Shown here in pieces: positions 12,112 to 24,143 of a DNA stretch of 64,000 nt. Position numbers and translations under genes: made by a program. Position 1 is the first letter of the stretch; every line of letters begins with the position of its first letter. The DNA is from Plicaturopsis crispa FD-325 SS-3 (taxonomy: Eukaryota; Basidiomycota; Agaricomycetes; Amylocorticiales; Amylocorticiaceae), in assembly GCA_000827205.1 (NCBI GenBank), contig KN832557.1:1521771-1585770 (forward strand). Direction: 5' to 3'. The notes beneath the pieces were generated by a model. The model saw only the letters and a list, made by a program, of their open reading frames with translations, was not told the DNA's origin and searched no databases.

Positions 12112-12309
12112 AGTGTTGGGCGGTTTAACTGACGGTGTCGGCCACCTTCAGAAAAATACGCGAAGGATTCAGGAATGAAGAACTACTACAGTGTATTTGC
12201 GGCAGCCTCGACGCCACGGAGCGGAGATTGAAACTTTGTTACTGTCCCCGCTCGACGGCCTTGCCAATATTCTATTCCTCCGAGTCCTAGCATCTACTAA
12301 ATTCATGGC
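12112..12309. promoter_or_regulatory. 198 bp shared promoter region of JIP5 and IRE1
   Basis: The two start codons face away from each other and are 198 bp apart, so the region must serve both genes. No clear TATA box is seen on either side. Confidence 0.55.
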
Positions 12310-15300
12310 ATGATTCCGCTGTTCTCTCTGTCTGCTTTACTCTTCACTTTCACGGTCGTATGTCTGGCGACGGAAACAGTGACGCTCAGGAGTCGAGGAG
12401 AACGGATCACAGCCCTCGCTACCGTCGATAAACGAGACCATCGTTTCTCTGCCCCGGCTGCAGGCAGTGACGGGCGCATAGGTGTAGATGACACGAGTCT
12501 TCTAGATATCGTGTTGGTGGCATCTGTGGACGGCAAATTTCATGCCCTGAACAGGACGTCCGGACATACGCTATGGTCCATGTCCTCCACCTCGAATGCG
12601 CCGTCGACGCTCGGCCCCCTCGTTCGCACGAACCACGTCGACACAGACCCAGATCTCACTGACGACGACACTCAGAACCAAGAGCTGTATGTCGTCGAGC
12701 CGCAGTCTGGCGACATCTATGTCATGGCTACGCCAAACAGTCCACTGCAACGCCTGCACTTTTCTATGTCCCAGCTCGTCGACATGTCACCGTTCAGCTT
12801 CTCGGGTAGCGAAGACCGGCGGGTATTTGTCGGGAAAAAGGAGACATCACTACTGCTCGTCGAGCTGGAGACAGGAAAAGTAAAGGCGACTATCAACTCG
12901 GAATGTCCGTGGGATCCGTTCGAGAACCTCGCTGAAACAGACCCTGCTGGCCTCGATCTTGATGAGCTCGAGGGTACAAGCCCTCCGAAGTCTAAACCGC
13001 GAGAAGTTTACATTGGGCGCACCGGTGAGCGCGCATATTACTCTCGACAAACAGTTTCGTGACTATCAATCAAGACTATCATATCTCCATCCACACACGG
13101 CCGCTCTCGTCGTCTGGACCTAGGCCACCCGTGCAGAACCTCTCCTTTTCCACGTACGGTCCGAACAATCAAGACCACGCACTACAGAACGTCTATCGAC
13201 GCACTGCCGATGATGCCTATGTTCAATCTCTCGCGAATGGCGAAATCTACGCATTTAAGACTCAAGGAGAGGCAGGGACGCTGAGAGAGTCACAGGCGCT
13301 GTGGATTAATAAATTCAGTGCACCGACGTAAGTATATCTTCGCATCCGCATTCTCGTCGAAGCAGTTTGCTGTAACTAAATGATATGCACTTCTCTCTAG
13401 CGTGGCCGTATTTGATGTGCTTACTTCTGCTGACCGTCACCAACCGTTCGTTCTCCTTCAACCACGACCCCGCCTGGAGGATGTTGCATCCACGTCCAAT
13501 TTACCCAATGTCGATGCGGCCTACGTAGGGCTCGTAGAGCAGAGCGGGTCCCTTTTTGCCATGACGCCAAATCGTTTCCCCCTTGTAGCCTTTGGCGACC
13601 GGTCCATTGATCCTTCTCCGAGCGCCGATCGAGACCTACCGCCCGACCTTGATTCCGTAACCAAAGCACGCAAGCTCAGGGCTATGTGTAGGAACGGTGG
13701 TACTGATCGGCGCTGCCTGACAGGCCTTCGGTCGTTGCACGACGACTCCCAGCTTCTAGACGGGGCGCCTCATGTCGAGTTTCCACCAGACCAAGAGGCT
13801 GTGCCGTCCTCTTCAGCCGTCCTTTACGACACGAACGACACCTTGAGAGGCAATGGCTCCATTCTTCCTCCATGGATCATAGGCTTGGGGCACCAGAGCA
13901 AGGCCGGCGCACCCTCCCTTACTCTCGGTGGCGGCCCTGTGAACTTTTTCTGGGGTATCACAGCCTGCCTTCTTGGCTTGACCTACGCTCTGGTGTGGTA
14001 TGTAGCGAAGAAAACCACGCGGCGGAAGATGCAACGGCTCGAATCCGGTCATGCCGCTGACGCCGTCATCAGCACGGCTATCGAGCCGCAGAGCGTCGTA
14101 GCTGGTGTTAGATTGGATGACCAGGCTCTTGCCATCACTGCTCCCGCTGCCGAGAAAAGCGACGCGTCTGCGGAGGCTCCGGCTGTATCTGCTCCGAATG
14201 AATTATCAGGTTCGGCTGCGACAGATGAGCGGGGGGAATCTGTAGCTTCTGATAATCATCTCCCTGATGTTACCCCCGCACCCGACGCCATAGCCAATGC
14301 AGAGGCTTCAAGACCACCTGAGCCACGGGACGATTCTCCAGATGGCGAGGAGAGCGATAAAGATGCGGATACTAATGCTACACCCGCGAAACGGAAGGGC
14401 CCGAGAAGGAGGAGAGGGAAAGGTGGAAAAGGCAAGAAACCCAATGGTCTTGAAGTGGGCGATGTAGTTGAGGGAGACGACGATAAAGCAGACGGGATAG
14501 CCCTACCCGTGCAAGGCGAAAAGGATATTGACGGCCTTCCGCCGCAATCACTCATTCTTCCGCCAACGCCATTACTGCAGCCCTCGCAGGCGACGTCCCT
14601 GATCGTCTCAGAGACAGTTCTCGGTACGTTTCCTCAATTTGGCATATCATACGTATGTTGAACATAATCATCATTGCAGGCTTTGGGTCCCACGGAACGG
14701 TCGTGCTCCAAGGATCACTTCAAGGTCGTGCCGTTGCTGTGAAGCGGTTGCTCCAGGACTTCGTGACGCTCGCATCCCGCGAAGTCAGTATCCTCCAAGA
14801 ATCTGACGACCATCCCAACGTCATCCGATACTACTACCAAGAAGCGCATGCCAATTTCCTTTACATTGCGCTCGAGCTTTGCCCAGCGTCTCTCGCCGAT
14901 GTCATCGAGAGTCCGGATCAATTTCGCGATATATCCATGGTCTTCGAGCCAAAGCGCGCTCTGCGCCAGATTGCGTCTGGCCTCCGGCATCTGCATAGTC
15001 TCAAAATTGTGCACCGAGACATCAAACCCCAGAATATCCTTGTGTCAACTTCAAAGGCTGTTCAAGGTCGATCGGCAGGTCATAGGATGCTTATATCCGA
15101 TTTCGGGCTGTGCAAAAAACTGGACGTTGACCAGACGAGTTTCCTGCCCACGGCGCATGGCGCACTAGCTGCAGGGACGGTGGGGTGGAGAGCGCCAGAA
15201 ATTCTGCGGGGTGAAGTGAAGCTGGACGACAATGTCGCTGATGATCAGTCACAGTCGTCACGGGGAAGCACTGGCACGGTCGGAACACCCACAGGCAAGC

Positions 15301-16071
15301 CCACGCGGCTGACAAAATCCGTCGACATCTTCGCCCTGGGGTGTTTGTTCTACTACACGTTGACGAATGGCAGCCATCCATATGGTGATCGGTTCGAGAG
15401 GGAAGTCAATATCCTACGCGATTCGAAGGTCCTGGGCGGACTAGAGCGATTTGGAGAGGAAGGGTCGGATGCTGTCGACCTTATCGGTGCCATGTTACAC
15501 CCAGAAGCGTACAGTCGGTGCGTAATACTGCTCCTTTGCATCGAATGTAATATTGACCCATCTCAGGCCGGACACTACAACGTGTCTCTTGCATCCCTTT
15601 TTCTGGGATCCGGGGCGGCGTTTGACCTTTCTGCAGGATGCGTCTGACCGGTTCGAAATTATGTGCCGAGATCCTCGAGATCCTGACCTCATTACTCTGG
15701 AGAAGGGTGCCGTCAACATCGTCGGAAACGACTGGCACTCGCGTCTCGATAAAGTCTTTATCGAAAATCTTGGCAAGTTCCGCAAATACGACGGTCGATC
15801 TGTCCAGGATCTCCTTCGCGCGCTGCGAAACAAGGTAAGATCATAGCTGCTCTGCTATTCTGCTTATTTACTAACAACACGTTTCCAGAAACACCACTAT
15901 CAGGATTTGCCTGAAAATGTCAAACGACATCTTGGACCCATGCCCGAAGGTTTCCTATCTTACTTCACCCGGCGATTTCCTCGCCTCTTCCTCCACGTCC
16001 ATGGTGTCATTGCCAGCACGTCACTACATCAAGAGTCGATGTTTAGGTCGTATTTCGAGCTGGTGGAATGA
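12310..16071 (+). CDS. IRE1: IRE1, ER-membrane kinase/endoribonuclease of the unfolded protein response
   Basis: IRE1 senses unfolded protein in the ER lumen and cuts the HAC1/XBP1-type mRNA in the cytosol. Exons are 12310-13024, 13075-13327, 13401-14623, 14680-15517, 15567-15834 and 15889-16071 (1159 residues). The order is a signal peptide (MIPLFSLSALLFTFTVVCLA), a luminal beta-rich domain with ALNRTSGHTLWS and SFSTYGPNNQD, a TM helix (FFWGITACLLGLTYALVWYV), a 220-residue linker with a basic patch, and a kinase with GFGSHGTVV, VAVKRL, HRDIKPQN, SDFGLCKKL and GWRAPE. The KEN RNase follows with KFRKYDGRSVQDLLRALRNK joined across an intron to KHHYQDLP, so the catalytic Tyr, Arg, Asn and His are all present. 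RNKKHHY matches the animal sequence. All catalytic residues look intact. Confidence 0.96.
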
Positions 16072-16443
16072 GCCCCAGTTGTTTGCTGTTTCTTTGTGCA
16101 TGTCATTGTTCTCTCTTTTCGGTGTTGGTCTTACCATGGAGTCGCTATCTACTTATCGGACCTGTATTGTACAACTCGCTGCTCGCTGCATTGCTCTGCT
16201 ATATCTACATTTATCATATTTGAATCGACTATTCACCGGAATACATCCCATCGTTTGCCCGGCCATGTTTACCCTGATGTCTTGGAAAAATCATAGCCAC
16301 TGGACGTGCGCTGCATCGATATCGATCCTGACAAGCCTTCCAAGTACGGGGTTCCTCCGTTGAGCATGCAAGCCGCTGCGAGTGTTTGCCAGCATAGTGT
16401 GAGTACAAACAAATACATTCATTTTCCTGTCGACTACGACACC
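16072..16443. other. Convergent 3' flanks of IRE1 and THR4
   Basis: The 372 bp between the two stops hold both 3' untranslated regions. It is locally T-rich, with no coding motif or repeat seen. Confidence 0.5.
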
Positions 16444-18341
16444 TCATACACTACTTCCAGTTTTACGCGTCTGGTCCCCTTTGACCGTCTCCTCGATGAC
16501 CCGCTTCACCAAATCCACGTCAGGTCCATGCACATCAATGACTCGCTTCTCCCGTTGCAGCAGTCCGCGGAACTCCTCCGGAAGGACATCGCGCTCGAAG
16601 CTGAAATCTGGGTAGGCCCTTAGCGCGCGAGTGACAGCCTCAGAGAACTTTGCTGGATGCGCCGTCGAAAGGACAACTTGTGCCGTTGACGGAGAGCTGC
16701 GACTGAGTGAGAAAGCGGCCTCACATCTTGAGGCACGCAACAATGAATGCTTACTTGTGCTTGGCAACGATGCGTGCTGCAGCGAGGCCTACGGCAGTGT
16801 GAGGGTCGGCTGTGTAAGATGGACTGTGCGTGAAGAATGACTGGATAGTGTCGATCGTCTGCATGTGCAATCATGTCAGCTCAAGGCGGTAGCCTGGTGT
16901 GAAAGTAGGCTGACCTGGCCATCCGATATTCTCTCTGCGATGAAATCCCGCCTAGCGGCCTCCAGAACAGCCGTGGGGACCTCGACCCGTCCGTTGCTCT
17001 TGACCTTGCCCATCCAGCCATCGACTATGCTACACGCTTGTTGTCTCCGTTCCTGGACACCGGCCCCGTCGACGGACTCTTCCGCGAGATACCACAAGAG
17101 GCGCTCGAAGTTGCTGGAGACAAGTATGTCCATCGCCGGACTCAATGTCTCCTTAACGCCGCTCGACGGTGTCGCAGATTGTTTCCCGTCTGAGGAGCCG
17201 CCTACCGCGTCTGTCTGAGCACTACTGGACGACGAATCGATCTTTTCGTACGCTCCGCTCCTCCAGAACCGCGCAAGAATATCGTTTGCGTTGGTTGCGA
17301 CGACCAGCTTGCCCATCGGCAGGCCCATGCGCTTTGCATAGTACCCGGCAAGTACATCGCCAAAGTTGCCTGTCGGGACGACGTACTGTACCTCAGCACC
17401 ACTGGGCAACTGCGACCGCACATGGAAGTAGGATAAGAAGTAATAGACGGTTTGTGCGAGGATACGCGCCCAGTTGATGGAGTTGACGGCACCCAATCGA
17501 TGGGTCGCGTTGAATTCACGGTCTGCGAAGAGCGCCTTTACAATGTCCTAGTAATCGACAATATAATTATTTGAGGGTATACCACCCGCGAGAACGCCAC
17601 ACTTACCTGACAGTCATCAAAAGTGCCCTTGACGGCTAAATTGTGCACATTAGGATCGGTGACAGTCGTCATTTGTGCCTCCTGTATGGGGGAGACGCGT
17701 CCTTTGGGGTGAAGGATGAATATTTCGATATTAGCTTTATTGCGGAGGCCATATATGGCGGCACTAGCGATTGAGGACTCTTTAGCCGTTATAAAAAATC
17801 GAAAGGAGGGTAAAACAAACCTCCCGGTGTCTCCACTGGTCGCGCCTACCACAGTTAATTTTTCCTGCACCTCTTCAGGCGACTTCCGGGCGTTCCTGCG
17901 GAGGAGGAAGAACTCGAACAGGTTGCCCAGGAGCTGCAGCGCAACATCCTTGAACGCGAACGTCGGTCCGTGAAACAGCTCCAGGATGTACGTCTTGTCA
18001 TCCAGCTTCTTCAGAGGTGCAATTGCTGGATGCCGAAACGTCTTGTACGACTTCTCCACGAGTCCCTGCAGCTCTGCGCGGGAGATCTCTTCCGGCGAGA
18101 TGAACAGAGAAAGCACTGCGACGGAGAGCTCTATAAAGCTGTAGGACTGCCATTCGGACTGCCAGCCATCCGGTAATGAGGGAATATGCTCAGGGATGTA
18201 GAGTCCGCCGTTAGGGGCGAGACCAGTGAGCACAGTCTGTGTGATTTCAAAGTTAGCAGTCAGGTCGCGCTAGATGTAAGCAAAGCTGACCTCCTCAAAG
18301 GTGAGTTCGTCGACGCCGCCCCGCGTCGAGAAGTATTTCAT
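16444..18341 (-). CDS. THR4: Threonine synthase
   Basis: This PLP enzyme turns O-phosphohomoserine into threonine, the last step of threonine synthesis. The ATG at 18341 gives MKYFSTRGG then DELTFEE, and a first intron (18237-18290) leads into TVLTGLAPNGGLYIPE. The PLP-lysine motif FHGPTFAFKDVALQ is followed by VVGATSGDTG, then AVNSINWARILAQTVYYF, VVPTGNFGDVLAGYYAKRMG, LSPAMDILVSSNFERLLWYL, DPHTAVGLAAARIVAK and LSTAHPAKFSEAV, all in family order. TGA is at 16444-16446. Between RFWRSGAYEK and KETLSPAMDI there is a Ser-rich insert of about 30 residues that is much shorter in yeast. The gene lies tail to tail with IRE1 and in the same direction as SES1, with no functional tie evident. Confidence 0.94.
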
Positions 18342-18645
18342 GCCGAGAATATAGGTAGAGAGACGCGGTGTGTTCCAGTGGACGAAGAATCGAGTCAAGT
18401 CGTTGGTAAAATCCAAAAATCATAGGGGCCTTCGGGATCACTTCGGGCAAACCGTAATTTACGCCCCAAGCTGCAAGCTAAAGCCGAAAAATAAAAGCAG
18501 ACGTATAGATCAACATTAGCACAGGCCATCGACGTGTAAGTGATACATCTCTATGGCTATGGGATGTAGTACACCAGTGAAACAACACACGAAATATAAA
18601 TCCACAACATACAACATATCCTCGATCCCCAACACGTATCGAAAA
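18342..18645. other. 304 bp between SES1 stop and THR4 start
   Basis: It must contain the SES1 terminator and the THR4 promoter. AATAAA-like A-rich stretches occur around 18488-18497, but none stands out. No gene is seen. Confidence 0.45.
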
Positions 18646-20267
18646 TTATACTTGTTTCTTCTGCAACCCTTTTGGTAGCTCTTTCACCCAAGGCAAGAAG
18701 TCGCGGCCTTGCATGTATGGCCGTAGGACCTCGGGAATTTTCAAACCCTGCGTATTTCGTGTTAGCTCTGCGTCGAGATTATTTGAGGAAGACATACATC
18801 GGGCGTTTGGTAATTCTCGACGATGCAGCATAGCGCACGTTCCGTGGCACAGAGTGTGCCGTTCAGCATATGTACGTAGAGTTTGCGTGTTTGGTCTTTT
18901 GCTTTCAGGCCACATCGTATCTCAAGTCGCCGGCTCTCTGCAGATTATGTGTTTAGCACAGGGCGGAGAAGAAGGCAGAACGGTACACGTACGGTAGTCA
19001 GTGCAATTCGAGCATGATACCAGCTCTTTGTATGCGCCTTGGAACGGAAACCACGCCTCGAGATCATACTTCTGAGCTGCAGCTAGGTTGAGCGCGCCAG
19101 AAACGATGGCAACAACCCGGTACGGAATGCCCAAGCTCTGATAGAATGCCTCTGAATTGGCGACCATCGTATCCAACATCTCCCAGGATTTCTCGGGCTC
19201 GGTGATGCAGAATTGCTCGACTTTCTCAAATTGGTGAACTCGGAAGATACCCCACATGTCCCGCCCCGCGGACCCAGCTTCCTTTCGGAAGCATGTCGAA
19301 TAGCCAGCGTATTTGACGGGAAGCTGGGTTTTCGGGTCCTCGAACCATTCGTCGGAGTGGAATGATGAAATCGGCTGTTCCGAGGTCGCGATGAGGTATT
19401 TCTCGTCATCGCCTCCGATGACCTTGTATAACTCTTCGTCGAATTGGTCGAGCTGCGCAGTCTTGGCCATAACGTCCTTGTTCATGAAGAATGGCGGCTG
19501 GACTTTCTTGTAGCCCTGCTTCCGGAGGAAATCCAGTCCGTAGGAGATGAGTGCCTGGTTCAGGTCAACGCCGTCATTCGTCAAAAAGTAGCCGCGGTGG
19601 CCCGCGATTTTTGCACCTAGGACACCGTCAGAGTCTGCGAAATATGCGATGATATTTTACGCACCGCGATCAAGGTCCATCGCGTCGAGGCGGAGGAGCA
19701 CTTCGTGATGAGGCATAATGTCTGTCTTTTTCTCAACTTGCCCATTCTCGCCATCGGGATGCCATGTCCGTAGCGTCGCGTTGTCATCTTCTGTCATGCT
19801 GACAGGGACGGCCTTCCCTACGATGTTACCGACCGTGCTGGCCTTCTGCCGCATCGTAATCTCGTACTCCTTGGTCTCCTTCTTCTTTGCCTCGACTTGT
19901 GCATCCAATCCCTTCTTCTTTGCCACCAGTTCATCTGCATTCTCTTTGGCCTGTGGCGATGGTCGGATAAATTCACGCGACTAGGACACCATGCTCACCT
20001 TCTTCTTTGCACCGATTTCTTTCTGCACGCCGTTTACTTGTTTGCTCAAGCCATTGATCTCAAAATCCACTTGATTGCGCAGCTGATTCAACACGACGCG
20101 TAAATGTACAAGACTGAATACACAGACGTACTTTTCACCCACTCTGTGTACATCGCGATCACTTCGTCCACCAGCTCGACCTTCTCTCCCCGCTTCCGTT
20201 GGGACTCGCGGATCTCCTCCGCATTGCCGCCCTTGTTGTCGATGAAGCTGAGTACGTCCAGAGTCAT
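18646..20267 (-). CDS. SES1: Cytosolic seryl-tRNA synthetase
   Basis: The enzyme charges tRNA-Ser. The ATG at 20267 gives [20 protein letters not shown]. The N-terminal arm is a long antiparallel coiled coil ([20 protein letters not shown] and [19 protein letters not shown]). The class II catalytic core follows with [37 protein letters not shown], motif 2 [37 protein letters not shown], and motif 3 [20 protein letters not shown]. The C-terminus ends KGLQKKQV with TAA at 18646-18648, a short basic tail as in other eukaryotic cytosolic enzymes. Introns are short and fall at about 18735-18795, 18925-18990, 19630-19660, 19950-20000 and 20090-20135. No mitochondrial presequence is visible. All motifs are intact. 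Confidence 0.95.
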
Positions 20268-20513
20268 GGCCGAAAGGTTACAGAATATACGGTGTCAGTG
20301 TTGTTGTGCACACAAGTGTTTTCAGACTTGCACTTTAGAATCGATCGTACTAGTCATTGATCTGCATTTCCGTTTAAGGTACTTTCTTTAATTAATTATT
20401 TAAGCGATTTTCAGAATAAAGTATTACCGACGACCGAGCGCGGCGCGTTCAGGTGACCCTCATAGTTTCCCCTTGCACATTACCCTCGTCTTGCGCAAAG
20501 ACCTGCATCCAGG
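20268..20513. promoter_or_regulatory. 246 bp shared promoter region of SES1 and the Asterix-like gene
   Basis: The two ATGs diverge across 246 bp. An A/T-rich block with TTTAATTAATTATTTAAG lies near 20387-20403. Its role is unknown. Confidence 0.55.
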
Positions 20514-21011
20514 ATGTCAAGCCACAGCGACCCCAGAGATGCATCGCTCGAGACAAAAGTCACACTGCCCAGTACATGGTTCAGGGAGAGCGCCGGTATG
20601 GTCACTGCTATATTTCACACTCGAGCGACTCACTTTGTGTATTCACATTTCAGATGGGCTGGCCACGTCAGGCATGTTCTTGGGTGGTCTGATTATGGTG
20701 ACGCGGAACAGGTACGCCTCGTGCAGCCCTTTCTTTCCAGTCAATCTAACTCACTGCACAACACACGCCAGATATCTAGCATGGCCCAATCTCCTCTTGG
20801 CAATAAATGGACTTATTAACCAACACCCTTTGCGCACAAAGGAGAGCGGAAATAGTCCATGGCTCACCCTCGCGTACGTCTCCTGGAGGTCCATTCTTCC
20901 CCGTTCATGCAGCTGATTTTTCTTTGTAGATTGGCTGTCACAGGGCTTTTCGCCAGTTATTTCCCCTTCTTCACTCTCACTCCTACCCCATTGTCAACAC
21001 CTCTGGCTTAA
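20514..21011 (+). CDS. Asterix-family (WDR83OS/PAT complex) ER membrane protein
   Basis: Four exons (20514-20595, 20654-20711, 20772-20873, 20930-21011) join in frame to 107 residues. No single open frame covers it, so it is easily missed. The protein starts MSSHSDPRDAS and has three hydrophobic segments: GLATSGMFLGGLIMVTRN, YLAWPNLLLAINGLIN and LAVTGLFASYFPFFTLT. The loop QHPLRTKESGNSPWLTL matches the conserved NPLRTKE-SPW signature of the fungal Asterix/UPF0139 family. In animals Asterix pairs with CCDC47 in the PAT complex, which shields polar transmembrane segments during membrane-protein insertion at the ER. All four exon borders have GT-AG ends and TAA is at 21009-21011. Confidence 0.82.
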
Positions 21012-21368
21012 ATGTCAGCATCGTACCGTAGGCTGTTGTACGGTGCTCATTATATTTATGATGTTCTCGATCTGCCCGCATACTACTTGGCCGTACAAGC
21101 TGTGCTACTGGCAGTCCCTTTTGTGCATTCGACACGGGCGTTTGTTTCAGATCGGTGGTCAGTCAGCTCCGGCAAGCCTCCAATGTTCTCCCGCCAGGAC
21201 ACGGCGTGCTCCACGAACACCCCAGCTGCAAAACATGATGAAAACATACAATTTGCTGTGCCCGCTGGTTGCAATCGAATAAATAAATAAATGTCCGTTA
21301 CATATAAGGAAATGTAATCTTACATATTACGCCCGTCATCTCGTCGTTCGTTCTTGTTTCCAACTTCC
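21012..21368. other. Gap with an AAAT-repeat polyadenylation-like signal
   Basis: A run of AATAAATAAATAAATG at 21278-21293 could serve the Asterix-like gene upstream, although it is 267 bp past its stop. The right side is the promoter of the F-box/WD40 gene. The short open frames here look random. Confidence 0.4.
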
Positions 21369-23607
21369 ATGGCATCCTCCTCGTCCGCACCCTACAGCTA
21401 TGTTTCTACGCCGCAGAAACCGTCAACGCTCAACAAACTGAGCAGAGGGTCTCCACGTCCTCGACCCCATGTTTCTCGTTCAGCTACCTTTCAAGCGCCT
21501 TCGCAGGGCGAGTCTAGCGGCAGCGGCAGCAATCCTTCGCCTCGGTTTAGCAGAATGCTGGGCTCTGTCCTCGGTTCACCCTTTCTTACCACATCCGACC
21601 AGGCTGCGGACATACCCATATCAGACATCGACGTCGTGGACGGCGCTATGTCCGCCGTACCCCATGCCTATACCGTCACGCGCCCAGCGTCTCCAGCCCC
21701 GACCATGGATTTCTCGATGATCAGCCCGCCCAGTCCCTCGCTCTCCGCAATCGACTTGAACCGCTCTTTCTTTGCTACGCCACCCCGTCGATTGTATTCT
21801 AGTAACAGCGTTGGGGTTTATTCTGGGTCCGGCAGCCCGGCCAATCCCCTGAAGAACATCTTACCCCGGATTTGGGGTGCACTTGCGTCTCCGGGAAAGA
21901 AAGCGAAGGGGATGTCGTCGTCCCGTGGGATGGACTACGAAGGCTACAACTACGAAGATCTGCCGCCGCTTGACGGAGAGGAGGGCGAGTTGATCGACGA
22001 CGAGGCATGTTTCATTGATGTCAGAGCCGTTACTGGAATGGGTACGCACTTTCTTGATGGTGTTTCATTGCCAAAGCTTGACATCATCTTGCAGACATCG
22101 TTGCACAGCTGCCTCCCGAAGTAGCATTGCACTTGCTTCTCTTCCTCGACCTCCCCAGCATAATCGCATGCCTCAGCGTCTCGCGGACGTGGCGAGAGCT
22201 TGCTGGGGATAATGCTATATGGCGGGAGCTCTTTCGGCGGCGCGATGGATGGAACGTCGATTTGCAACGTGCCCGAGCGCGCGGCTGGTCACCTGTATCA
22301 ACGCTGAGCCCTGACATCAACATCACAACGCCGTCTCGACTTAGCCATGCGATCGAAGAGTGGGGGCGACGACGCCTGACCTCACAAGCGTCTGCTCCGA
22401 GCCCCCAACGTCGGTCGATCGTTCCAACGATAGAAAGGTGTGCTTGTTCCCTGCTGTGCTGGCTTTCCATTACTAATGGTAGACAGGTCCGCTACTGTGG
22501 CGCCATTAATGCTTGATTGGCGTGTACTATACAAGGCACGTCAAGAGGTTGATAAACGGTGGGCAACAGGGGAGCCAAGAATGGCTAAGATATCCGGTCA
22601 TGCGGATAGGTAAAAGCTTCCTCACTTTCATCGTTTTGTGCACGACTGACAATGAACACAGTGTCTATTGCCTGGAGTTCGATGCCACCCGAATAGTCAC
22701 CGGCTCGCGAGACCGCACAATCAAAGTCTGGTCGCTGCTCAACGGAAAACTCTTGGGGACGTTCTTCGGGCATGCGGGGAGCGTTCTGTGTCTCAAATTC
22801 GACAAGGACTGGGATCTCGAGGATCGCTCGAAGCCTGGGTTCATGGTCAGCGGGAGCAGCGACTGTTCGGTGTGCGTGTGGGAGCTTCGGACCCAGCGCA
22901 ACGGAGACGTAAGGGCCGATGTGAGCGCAGTGCTTCGCGGGCACTCGGGTGGCGTACTGGATCTACGCATCGACGAGCGGTGGATCGTCAGTTGCTCCAA
23001 GGACGCCGTCATTCGCGTTTGGGACCGCACGACACTGGCGCTCCACTGCACGCTGCGCGGTCACGAGGGTCCCGTCAACGCCGTCGGGCTGCAGAGTGGC
23101 CGCGTCGTCAGTGCTTCTGGCGATGGGAAGATGATGCTCTGGGACATTCACAGTGGAGAGCGTCTACGCACCTTGGAGGGTCATGACCGCGGGCTCGCGT
23201 GCATCGAATTCAAGGACGACCTCATCGTCTCCGGATCCAACGACTGCAAGATCAAGGTCTGGAATGCGTCCACGGGTGAATGCGTGCAGACGCTTGTGGG
23301 GCACGATGCGCTCGTGAGGGCTCTAGCGTTCGATCCAGCAACGGGGCGGCTAGTAAGCGCCAGTTACGACAAGACCGTCAAGGTCTGGGACTTGAAGAGT
23401 GGCAAGATGATCAGAGAGTTCCGCAATTGCCATGTGAGCCATATCTTTGACGTCAAATTCGACGTTTGCAGAATCGTCAGGTGTGTTTTTCCGTCCACTT
23501 TTGTTGCGGTGGTTGCTCACCATGGGCTGGCATGCAGTACTTCGCACGACCAGAAGATCGTCGTGCTCGACTTCTCGCAGGGCCTCGATACTGCCCTCTT
23601 CGTTTGA
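21369..23607 (+). CDS. F-box/WD40 substrate receptor of an SCF ubiquitin ligase
   Basis: Exons are 21369-22041, 22095-22437, 22487-22609, 22662-23480 and 23538-23607 (675 residues). The ATG at 21369 (MASSSSAPYSY) was used because the frame upstream opens only with TTG. The first 225 residues are Ser/Pro-rich. The F-box is LPPEVALHLLLFLDLPSIIA followed by CLSVSRTWRELAGDNAIWREL. Seven WD repeats follow, such as VTGSRDRTIKVWSLLNGKLL, VSCSKDAVIRVWD, VSGSNDCKIKVWNASTGECV and VSASYDKTVKVWDLKSGKMI. The family (Fbxw7/Met30/beta-TrCP-like) binds phosphorylated substrates on the propeller and links them to SKP1-CUL1. Which substrate is recognised cannot be told. The Ser-rich N-terminus is unusual in length and may itself be regulated by phosphorylation; this is inference. 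Confidence 0.92.
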
Positions 23608-24143
23608 TCTTCGTGTAACAACAACAATTCGCAAAACCTGTTCAGTGTGTTATCCTCAATTTTCAATTCTTCTCACTCACACCGCTACCTGTCCCTCGTT
23701 TGGTATACCCTCGTTCAACTCGCCACGGTTCATGATACCTCCAAGCCCCATCCTTTCGCTCCTCTACCCATACCAACTGTGTTTTGTAATGCGGATTCCC
23801 CATCTACGACTGCCCGCCCTCTCGTTCTTTTTTTGGTTCCTGTGTTATTCTTTGCATCCTGTTTTCATGTTGTGTCTAGTTGTATCTTATTATACGGACG
23901 GACCGTCGTATGTACTGGCTTGGACTCTCCATAGAGAGGTACATATATATCTGTTTTCTTGTCTTCCCCCGCCGTCGATGCCGCTTGAACTCGGCGCACG
24001 GTGGCAAAGCGATTCTGCCAGAGGGCGCCACCCCCACGGCCGGAGTTCGAAAAGCACCAAACGCGAGATCAAGAAATTCTTTCAACAAACGTGTCCCGCG
24101 CCTCTCCTTCACGTTCTCATCCTCTATACCCCCTCAGAGCGCG
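23608..24143. other. Intergenic, T/C-rich upstream region
   Basis: The 536 bp between the F-box gene and the next ATG are pyrimidine-rich on the plus strand, typical of fungal promoters and leaders, with TATATAT at about 23944-23950. Nothing coding is supported. Confidence 0.45.

Noticed and set aside
21354-21368. Longer N-terminus (five more residues) for the F-box/WD40 protein
   Set aside because: The extension opens with TTG; the first ATG in frame is at 21369.
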